Assembly (NCBI GenBank): GCA_029582165.1
Contig: CM055877.1
Span: 35,223,249-35,287,248, forward strand
From: Portulaca oleracea
Lineage: Eukaryota > Streptophyta > Magnoliopsida > Caryophyllales > Portulacaceae
Reading direction: 5' to 3'
Length of the DNA stretch: 64,000 nucleotides
Positions 55,609 to 64,000 of the stretch are shown piece after piece; position 1 is the stretch's first letter, and each line of letters opens with the position of its first letter. The translations under genes and the position numbers were made by a program. The notes beneath the pieces were generated by a model. That model was not told the origin of the DNA and searched no databases. It was given only the letters and a program-made list of their open reading frames with translations.

Positions 55609-57085
55609 ATGGCTTTTGAGAAGAAGCTCGCTACTTGGATGAGCACCTTATCCAAAGAAGAAAAGAAAGAGCTCGGGAGATATAACCTAACGAGCTTACT
55701 GAGCCTCCGGCAAGTGAGAGTCAACCATGACTTCCTTCGTGCGGCGGAGACTTTTTGGGATCCGAAGATGCACATTTTCCGCTTTTCATTGAAGGAGCTA
55801 TGTCCGCTTCCTGAAGAGTGGTCTTCTATTCTCGGGACGAACCACTTAGCACGTCCGACGTCACCTCCAACATCTACTGACGACGCTAAACAATACAAGA
55901 AGCTGTTATGCCTTCCATCCCGAGTCGTAGGAAGCGCACTTTTCGGCGATAAGGTACATTTCCAAATTATCATCGAATACTTTCAATCTCCTGACACTTT
56001 GGAATATGGTCCGGTGATATGAGTGTGAGCACTCGTATTATGTCTCCTTGGAGAATTCTGCTTCTACCATGGTGGGTGGAGAACAGAGCCGGGGGGCCTA
56101 ATCTAGATTGTTGCAGACATGGCCCGAAGCTATAACCCAGTGCCGTTGATGCTAGCAGAAACTATGATGGGTTTGGACGATTCGAATCCAGAACATGAAC
56201 TTCGTGGGAGCCCCCTACTTCTTCACGTACATTTTCTCCTTCCTTTTTTTCCTTCTCATTTTGTGTGTCTTCCTACTGCCCATAAAACCTAGGTGGGATT
56301 TAGGCCTCTTCCCCTTTTTTTCGTTAGTTTGGGAATAATTGGTATGCAATTGTAACCCGTACTAACTTTTGCGGGCAGATATGGCTGATGGAGCATTTGG
56401 GCCCATCGAGGAGCCTCGAACTTCCTCGGCACTTGCGAATTATTGTCGAAGGAAGCGCAAGTATACCGACCGTCAATCAGTAACGGAACGGATCGCCTTT
56501 CTAAAGGAGTCTCGCGATATCACTTGGTGGATCGAATGGTGGCACATTCCTGAATATGTGACTAGCGATTTTCGCAACGCCTATGTGTGCATCGCTGGTT
56601 TGACGCATATGACTTTCTACTTCCCGGAGCGGGTGTGGCCACAGATGGGCCGCAAACAAAACATCCCCGAGAGCCTGTGTGAAGCCCCCGAGCAATTGAA
56701 GCTTCGTGGCTTGGTGATAGAGTCTTAGCTGAAGTACTAGGCGAGAAGGCCGACCCTTAAGGCTCCAACAAAGGCACATGTATTACAGATTGCTGACGCT
56801 GGATATCACGGATGGCTAATTGCGGCCGTCGAGTCTCGCCGTGCTGGAGAGGTGAAAAGGAGACAAACATCTATGAAAGAGAGACTGGGTCTTCGTTCAA
56901 CAATAAAGGATCGTCTTGGTGCGAAGGTGACAGCAAAAGACCGGCTTGGTCAGAGGGTGGAGACACGGAAACCACATAGGCGAGCCTATAAGCCTAAAGA
57001 CAAAGAGATGGACCCAAATGAGCCTAGAGACATGGAGATTGACCATGAGACCACTGGCGAAGTAGATAAGGTGAAACAAGATTAG
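55609..57085 (+). pseudogene. aORF-2 of the outer Tat element, two exons
   Basis: Exon 1 from ATG 55609 to about 56226 and exon 2 from 56379 (after GCGGGCAG) to TAG at 57083-57085. The product matches aORF-2 at 32797-34257: MAFEKKLATWMSTLSKEEKK, FWDPKMHIFRFSLKELCPLP, DITWWIEWWHIPEY and MTFYFPERVWPQMGRKQN. A C-terminal tail has three tandem [ST]xKDRLGxK-type repeats and then acidic residues. Stops stand at about 56022, 56028 and 56728. The intron carries a decayed hairpin (about 56283). The function is unknown; the tail suggests nucleic-acid or protein binding, which is a guess. Confidence 0.7.
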
Positions 57086-57321
57086 AAGATGGATGGAAGT
57101 GAAGGAACTAAGCTGCATTGCCAGAATAAACTTTTATTTATATACGCTTTTTGAATTTTCTTATTTACAAGCAGTGTACTTGCATTTTAATCAGTAATAA
57201 AAGAAGAAGTATTGTTTACAATTATTGTGCTCTTGCAAACTTTATTTTTCCTTCTTTTTATAAGCATATATTGAATATTCACTAAGTGTCTGAAAATTGG
57301 TTTTCCAGTTGCTTGGCTATA
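57086..57321. other. Spacer between convergent aORF-2 and integrase
   Basis: AT-rich, homologous to 32566-32796. Nothing else is seen. Confidence 0.6.
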
Positions 57322-58355
57322 TTAAACATAATATCGCTTGAGCTGATCCAAACTTATGGGTTGAATCATATCTTCTCTATCCATAGTGGCAAGCCGAGCC
57401 GCTCCTTCTGGTAAAACTTCCTTAATCATATAAGGACCTTTCCAATTATGTGCAAATTTTCCCCTTGGGTCTTGTATAGGTGCCCTCATTTCCTTAAGCA
57501 CCAAATCACCTTGTTGAAGTGAACGACTTTTCACCTTCTTATTAAAAGCGCGAGTGATCCTACTTTGGTACACTTGCACATTATGCAACGCCCTTAATCT
57601 CCTTTCATCCATCAACATTAACTCCTCGAACCTTGCCCTACCCCATTCTGCTTCTAGCAATTGGCTTTCTGCTACTATTCGTAATGAAGGGATTGCTAAT
57701 TCAATCAGCAGGATTGCTTCCATCCCATACACTAATGAATATGGTGTTGCTCCTGTGGAAGTTCGTATAGAGGTTCGGTATCCCCATAAGGCCAATCTTT
57801 GTAAGTAACGACCATCTTCTTGATGATTCCTGCCACTGTTTTATTGGCCGCTTCTACAGCTCCGTTAGCTTGAGGTCGATATGGTGAGGACCGGTGATGC
57901 TGAATTTTGTAAGTGGTGACCAAAACCTCCACTTCTTTTCGAAAGTGGCTCCCATTATCACTGATGATCTCATGAGGCACTCCATATCGGCATATGATGT
58001 TCTGAAGGATGAATTTGGCCACTTGTTTGGATGTGAGTTTGGCAAAAGCGACTGCCTCTACCCACTTAGTGAAGTAATCAATAGCGACCAAGATGTATTC
58101 ATGTCCTCCTGTTCCGGTTGGGTGTATTTTGCCAATTATGTCAATACCTCATACCGAGAATGGCCGTGGAGGTGTCAATGTAGTCAAATAAGAAGGAGGT
58201 TGATGCTGCAGATTGGCATACTCCTGACATTTCTGGCATCTTCGAACAAAATTTAAGCAGCCTGCCTCCATAGTAGTCCAATAATAACCAGCCCTTTGAA
58301 TCTTCTTTGGTAGCATGCGCCCGTTCATGTGAGGTCCACACTCTCCTCCGTGTAT
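57322..58355 (-). pseudogene. Tat integrase of the outer element, C-terminal part to zinc finger
   Basis: Minus strand: the zinc-binding end CQKCQEYAN, then the core VAIDYFTKWVEAVAFAKL, EIISDNGSHF, ANGAVEAANKTV, and the C-terminal part ATPYSLVYGMEA to QLKRYY with its stop at 57322. Frame breaks are near 57780 and 58140. It is cut at 58355 by a solo LTR and continues at 59964. Confidence 0.85.
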
Positions 58356-59958
58356 TGATGAGGGCATATAGTGACTAAATATTGGGAGCATTTTGATAGT
58401 GAAATTTGGGGATTAATGTGCATAATTGAATCTTTATGATCTTATTTCGCTATCTTAACTGAGTTCTGTGTATTTTGTTCAATTTGTGCAGAATAATGAT
58501 ATGAATTCCAAAGCTCACATACATTTTTTGATTCATCATTGAAAGAGCTTTCCGACGATATATTATAAGGTCAATTCCGAGTTGAGAAGATGGAGTTATG
58601 AGTAAGATAGCAGAAATTGTACGAAAACTAATATATGTCCAATCTTTTGGTCACCATTTATTCCACAATTATGATAAGATTTTGAGGCTTATGCCAATGC
58701 AAAGTATACTCCTAGGGCTTTCCGAAAAGTCAAGAACCAAGTCAATCGGTTGTCGGATGAAAGAGATATGGCCGAAACAAGATGACCCAGAAATTTCCAA
58801 GGTCATCACGACCCATGTTTTCACCAACACGGTCCGTGTTGAAGTCCAAAGAGTTCAATTTCCTCAGAAACCATCAACATGACCCGTGTTGACTCTGTTT
58901 ATGACGATTTTGCCGTTTTGAATGCTCTTAATGGCTATATAATTGTAGATTCGGCTGATTCATCCATCTTCATCCACCATCATTCATCTTCATTCATTCA
59001 TTCCTATTCACCATCCATCTCCATCACTACCATCATCCATCCCTTCCTCCACAAATCCATCCACATTCATCCTTAGTTGAAGATTGAGAGTTTATTGGAG
59101 TTCGAAGATCGTTTCTCAAGAAATCCATTGAAGTGGAGGAGCAAAAGTCCCCACCGACTACCAATCAAGCAACGAATGATTTCCATCTCGGTTTACTTAT
59201 CTTTCTTTTAGATTTCATGCTTTCTAGAATAGATTTTGATATGTTTTGTGTTTTGAACATTATTAGTGAGTAGTTCTTTTAGTTTGGGGGATAAACCCTT
59301 ATTAGTTATTTTTATGGATTGAATATTGTTGGATTGAACAAGTACGTTAATCTAGTTTGAATGCATTTTATTTATCCTTTGAATATGTATGTCATTGCTT
59401 TTGCTTGATCACCATTAGCATGGACTTACATTGTTGAATGAAGTACCGAACGGAGAAATTCGATAATCGGAACCCTTAGGATAAACTAATTATGAAGTGA
59501 ACTAGACATAGAAGACTTTGTAATTAGGGGTCATTGGATAATTTGATCTTTAACTTAGATAAAATTGAAATAACCATGAAAGTAGGTGATTGATTTAACT
59601 AAGCAATCTGTTTCATTGCCAAAAGCTCGCTACGGAAGAATTTATGCAATTATCGACCATAAAATGTACCAAATTAGTGACTTACATGTTCAATCCACTT
59701 GTTTGATTCATAGAGTTACTTAGGTTTTATCCCCTGAACGCCTTTTTCCTATTGATTTCATCTTGTGATTTGTGTGAATATTTTATTGTTTTGACCTTTA
59801 ATTTTTAGCGATTAGAGTTAGCTATAGATTGATCTCAAACAAAACCCGACCGGTTTAGCAATCACCTAGGAGGCTAGTTTGGTGCGTAGTTAGCAAAGTC
59901 CCTGTGGGATCGACCTTGATATTTGTTACACGTATACCCGTGCACTTGCGGCCTATCA
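58356..59958 (+). repeat. Solo LTR in the outer integrase, Athila-like
   Basis: 1603 bp from TGATGAGGGC to GGCCTATCA, flanked by TGTAT on both sides (58351-58355 and 59959-59963). Near its end CCCTGTGGGATCGACCTT is the type of phrase found at the 3' ends of Athila-group LTRs. No internal sequence remains, so it is a solo LTR left by recombination. Small frames inside are not credible genes. The integrase reads on exactly after it. Confidence 0.85.
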
Positions 59959-59963
59959 TGTAT

Positions 59964-60792
59964 CATAGCCATAACTTCCTTTGCACTTTTGGCATCGATA
60001 CACAACAAATTGATGCATGTAGGTGACTTCTTGTACAGACGATCTTGGATCAAGCAGTATTGTGCTTCTAGAGACCTGATCGCTCGTTGTCTCGAGCATC
60101 TAACTCAGCTGGATATTCTCCCTTCCGAAGGAAATTGTATATGTCAAGAAACCATTCCTCAGTCTCCTCTTCTTGTGTTTCCATGGCGCAGACATATGCT
60201 GGCTCAGATTGTCACTCTACTATTATTGGTAGCTGAAGCTTGCCTGATGGGATTGATATCATTGAAGATAACTTCGCCAGAGCGTCGGCTAATTCATTGT
60301 GATCCTTAGAAAGGTATTGGAAGCTAATTTGCTCAAACTGGTGAGCAAGTCCCAAGAGCTTCTGCTGATAAGCCAAGAAGCACTCACTTCGAACCTTTCA
60401 TGCGTTCTTAACCTGATTGATGATGAGGCTAGAGTCTCCAAAGACCTCTATGTCACGTATGCCTAAAGCCAAGGCAGCTTGTAGACCCTTGATGCATGCT
60501 TCATATTCTGCAGTGTTGTTAGTAGCATCGAAGTCCAACTTTATAGATACAGAGACGTGTGCCCCTTTTGGAGATATTAATAGGACTCCTACTCCGTAAC
60601 CCATTTGGTTAGAAGCTCCATCAAAATACATTTCCCACGTAATTTCATCAGTGAAGAATACGTCTTCGTCTGGGAATTCCAAGTGAGTGCTTCGAGGTTC
60701 CTGTGATGGTGAAGCAGCTAGGAAATATGAAACAATTCGCCCTTTGATGGATTTCTGGGGTAAATATTGAAAATTTAACTCTGAAAGCATGA
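59964..60792 (-). pseudogene. Outer Tat element: second RNase H and start of integrase
   Basis: Minus strand: the archaeal-like RNase H is at about 60250-60740, with YFDGASNQMGYGVGV, NNTAEYEACIKGLQAAL, VFGDSSLIINQ and HNELADAL-type motifs. The connection to integrase follows (59964-60240). Frame breaks are present near 60400 and 60245. It is cut at 60792/60798 by a second solo LTR. Confidence 0.85.
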
Positions 60793-60797
60793 CCACC

Positions 60798-62727
60798 TGT
60801 TTGGTTGTAATTTTTGTGGTTTTATAAGTAAGGATTGTCGATCTCAGGGATGGGTGTTAGGCTTGATTGAGGTAATCGATTTGTGTAAGGGTTTTTCTCA
60901 ATGCGAAAGCGGTAAATTATGTAAATAAAGCAATTAAATCTAACCTAGGCATGAATCAAAGAAAGCAATAAAAGCGTCAAATAAAACATGAAATTAAGAA
61001 AGCAATTAAGAGCATGAAATCAACTAAAGTAAGAAATTATACCTTCGATGAACTAACTTCTTCACTAATCTTCAATCTACTTGGATTTCTCCCGAACAAA
61101 CAAGAAATCGTGAATTAGATTACTAAGAATTCCCAAATCCTCACTTGAGAGTGGAATTTGTAACCCTTAGCCCTCCTCCTCACTAAAAGTTAGATTGTTT
61201 GTGGCTAATACTAATAAAGACTAGTAAAACCCTAACTCTATCAGCTGAGACTGAGAACCCTAACAAACCATAACAAAAACATAAGGAAGAAAATACGACA
61301 ATGAAAAGACTAAGACAAAAAGTAATCAAATAAAGACTAATCTGTCTAACACTCTATTGAGAATTGACCGAACAAGAAAAATAGAAGAATATAATCTAAA
61401 CCTATTACTGACCAAGACTTATGGAAACAAAAGGAAAGAAGAAAACAGAGAAAGCAGAGGAAAGGAAGAAGAAAAACGCAACACAATTCAACACATGAAA
61501 TTCGAACCAAAAAAATCAACCAAAAACTCTGATTCAACCAAAATCAAACCCAAACCAAAACCAAAACCTGAATCCAATACCAAAACACAAACTCATCAAA
61601 CATTAAGAACCATTCAATACCAATTCGAACATTACATCAATTTCAAATGGAAACTCAGATTCAACACAAAATCAAATTAGGAGCCGAATACAATTAAACC
61701 GAAACTAATATCCAATCTCTCAAACATTCAAGAACAAAACCCAGAATCGATGGAAAGCAAAACCGAAAATAAAGATTCAAAACATTTAAAAACAGAATTT
61801 ACTAACATGAATTGCAAAAAAAAAAATAAACCTAAGGCTAACCCTAAATGGAGGCTCTTGGGGCATCACTCCCGGAATCTACCATTGATATATTCAATCG
61901 GCTCCCTTCGTCCCTTTTATAGTCAAACCGAGCCTCTCCCTTCAATCTCCACCCTTCGATTCTTTTCAATCTTGGACGGTCCAAATGCTTTTGGTGGTTT
62001 TGGATGAAGATGGTGATGGTGGATGTCGAAATTCTTTGCACTTCTCTGCTCTTCTTCACCTGAATCTGTTACAACAATCATGAGAAATAGAGTGAGAGAG
62101 ATATTGAGAAAGATATCGCAAAATATAGCAAAGAGAAGAGAAGAAGAGAAGAAAGAAGGAGATTGAGATGAGAAGAGAAGAGAGATGGAGATTGAAAATG
62201 GTGGTAAGGTGTTCGATGGTCTTGGCTGTGCGAATGAGAGAAAGAGAAACATGTGAGAGTGAGAGACTGAGGGGAAAAGGGACGGGAAAGAGAAGTGAAA
62301 GAGGAAAGGGGGAATTGAAAATGGGAATTAGGGTTTTAGGGGATTGTAATTGGTTTTAATCGGCTGGGTGAGAGGAAAAGAGAAATGGGTTTGGTAACCG
62401 GGTAGGTGGGTTAGGGTTTGGGTATTCAGGTAGGCGCTGGTATTAGGTGGGTCATGGGCTGGGTTTTAGAGTTGGGCCGATTAGAGGGGAAATAGGAGGA
62501 GGGAATTTGGGCTAGTAGAGTTTAGGAATTAGGATTATTTATTTATTTCTAATATTTACATATTTGATTTATTTTAATAATAATAATAACTATAAATAAT
62601 AAACTAACATAAAATCTAATAAAAATGTAAAATGAGTAAAAACATAATAAAACTACTAAAATAATTATTAAAGAGAAGCAAAAATACCCTATAAATAGAA
62701 GAATTTGGTTTGGAACGAGACCGAGCA
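60798..62727 (-). repeat. Solo LTR in the outer RNase H region
   Basis: 1930 bp between TG (60798) and CA (62727), flanked by CCACC on both sides (60793-60797 and 62728-62732). On the minus strand it would start TGCTCGGTCTCG and end near CCTGAGATCGACAATCC...AACCAAACA, again Athila-like. The middle is rich in Lys/Asn codons and purines and codes for nothing recognisable. Orientation is inferred from the end phrase only. Confidence 0.75.
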
Positions 62728-62732
62728 CCACC

Positions 62733-62961
62733 CATCGGGCGATGCGGTTGTTGATGGTTGGCTGCTCCATGATGAATTTGATGGGATTGTTCTCAGCTAT
62801 AACATATACGGTATGCGAAAGCATGCAATCCCTTAACTTCTTGGTGGTCCATACTAATGCGAGAGCCATTTTCTCTATGTCTGCATATCGACTTTCGTAG
62901 TCTAGGAACTTCTTGCTTTAGTAGTAGATGGCGCTCTCTTGACCTTTTACCTTTTGAGCCC
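62733..62961 (-). pseudogene. Outer Tat element: gypsy RNase H fragment, truncated
   Basis: Minus strand: SKKFLDYESRYADIEKMALA, HTVYVIAENNPIKFIMEQP and NNRIARWV, homologous to 30470-30680. It breaks off at 62961 within QKVKGQ, so the reverse transcriptase, gag and 5' LTR of the outer element are not in this window. Confidence 0.85.
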
Positions 62962-63097
62962 CAAAATTCATTACATGAAAAAGTTTGGTGATCCTAGATT
63001 CATGGAAGATAATGGAGGCCAGCCTCGCTCAACCAACAAAGAGGTCTCATTCCTCTCATCAAGTTTGAGGACAAACTTTTTTCCAGCAAGGGGGGAA
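62962..63097 (+). mobile_element. 3' internal end of a chromovirus-like element
   Basis: A short non-coding piece with GAGGACAAACTTTTTTCCAG and a polypurine tract AAGGGGGGAA (63088-63097). It is the same end structure as at 44670-44701. Everything upstream of about 62962 in this element has been lost. Confidence 0.7.
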
Positions 63098-64000
63098 TGA
63101 TGTATTTTGGCCCACGCCAAATACATCAAAGGAGGCCCATGATGGAGAACTGATCAACCTAGGTCTCACCTTTGGGGACCATAGGTTCATAGAAGGAGAT
63201 GGAGGCTCACATAGCCATGAGCTTGCTTTTGGAGACCCAAGATTCATGGAAGATGATGGAAACCTATCCATGGCAAGTCCAAGTCCACAACTAAAGGCCC
63301 AAGTACAAAGCCCAAGTTGAACTTTACAGTTTGGACCATTTCAAGATGAAGTTCACATTTTGGATCATTTTGATATATTTCTTTACAATTTTAGGGTTTT
63401 ATTTACATTTCCAGTTGTGTGAGGTGCCAAGTAATATATTTAAACTTGGACACCAAGTTGTAGGAGTCTAGATTAATCTAGAATAGTCTAAAATGTTCTA
63501 GAATGATCTAGAAGGTGTGTGTGTGTGTGATAGGCGTATGGTGTGCTAGATTAGGCGCCAAGCTATGTAGTCCTAGATAAGGTTGCTTATTTTGTAACTA
63601 ATCCATCTTGGATTAGGAAAGCCAAGTCCTAAAAGGATTATTATCTCTTGTAACCAACCCCCCCTTAAGATAAGGAGTCCTAATCCAAGGAGGAGATGGA
63701 GTAGATGACGTCTAGTATTAGGAGTCCTTGGCTTGCATGCCAAGTAATAGAGTCCTAGTAGGAGAAGATGGCTTGCACGCCAATCTTGAGAGTTCTAGGA
63801 GGTTTAGGACTTTAGTAGTATAAATAGCTAGGCATGTAGTCTCTCAAAGGCACCCAACTTTGAATTATGAAATCAGTTAAGCTTTAAGCTTTCTCTCGAG
63901 AGTTTGGATAAACCTCACCCCTTTCTTCTATTGTATCTTGGTATGGCACCCAAGTGGTTAGGAAGAGCTTGATCCTAGGTTGCGGTCTAGATCAAGTTAG
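63098..64000 (+). repeat. 3' LTR of the chromovirus-like element, running off the edge
   Basis: Starts TGATGTATTTTGGCCCACGC, with an inverted copy of its first bases (CCAAATACATCA) immediately after. TATA-like TATAAATAG at about 63820-63828. It contains TCTAGA-rich sequence at 63468-63515 and a (GT)n run at 63516-63529. The end is not in the window. Confidence 0.8.

Noticed and set aside
61357..62360. Lys/Asn-rich and Arg/Glu-rich frames inside 60798-62727
   Set aside because: They come from purine-rich LTR sequence with no domain pattern and lie within a solo LTR with TG/CA ends and target copies.

Overview
This window is nuclear DNA from a flowering plant, most likely a eudicot. It is AT-rich, genes are split by GT-AG introns, and almost everything outside one host gene is transposable-element sequence. 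No prokaryotic operons, CRISPR arrays, rRNA genes or tRNA genes are visible.

Region 1-11929 is intergenic. It holds a possible chromovirus-like LTR (about 703-2840, weak), a Mutator-like MITE with a 10-bp target duplication (5122-5901) that itself carries a 206-bp Tourist-like MITE (5230-5435), a hAT BED-finger fragment (about 7130-7348), and a 5'-truncated, decayed Ty1/copia element (about 7349-11929) fused to that fragment. Region 12119-14368, minus strand, is the only apparently intact host gene: an HVA22/TB2-DP1 family gene whose six coding exons join in frame to 262 codons plus stop. Its probable 5'UTR intron holds a PIF/Harbinger-like element, which holds a hAT element. A 660-bp hAT element with perfect 8-bp duplications (16992-17651) and a LINE ORF1 (DUF4283) remnant (about 18030-19060) follow.

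Region 19134-62961 is a nest of Ty3/gypsy elements of the Tat/Ogre group. An outer minus-strand element (3' LTR 19134-21597; pol remnants 57322-62961) carries two genes antisense to pol: a multi-exon plant-mobile-domain-like gene (aORF-1) and a two-exon gene resembling DUF7745-type proteins (aORF-2). Each has its own TATA-like box. A plus-strand relative (5' LTR 23244-24824, PBS, gag, protease, RT, two RNase H domains, integrase, antisense aORF-2 and aORF-1) sits at a site inside intron 1 of the outer aORF-1. It is cut off at 37228, after which a second copy of the outer element's 3' end begins, with a solo LTR (39156-40749) at the same intron site. A segmental duplication followed by LTR-LTR recombination explains this best. 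Intron 3 of the outer aORF-1 is split by a gag-only Tat relative (41947-53116, duplication CCAGC), whose 3' LTR is in turn split by a gag-only chromovirus-like element (42164-45597, duplication GTTAC). Two solo LTRs (58356-59958 and 60798-62727) interrupt the outer pol. The window ends in the 3' LTR of another chromovirus-like element (from 63098).

The most unusual signal is a family of about 35 short hairpins with the conserved apex AAAACC-TAGGCG-GGTTTT. They are scattered through the non-coding parts of the Tat elements: LTRs, leaders, aORF introns and spacers. The outer arms differ from copy to copy yet stay complementary. Between homologous LTRs (19134-21597 and 23244-24824) four base pairs change on both arms together.

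All target-site duplications, LTR ends and splice sites were read by eye. Family names come from recognised motifs, not from database searches.
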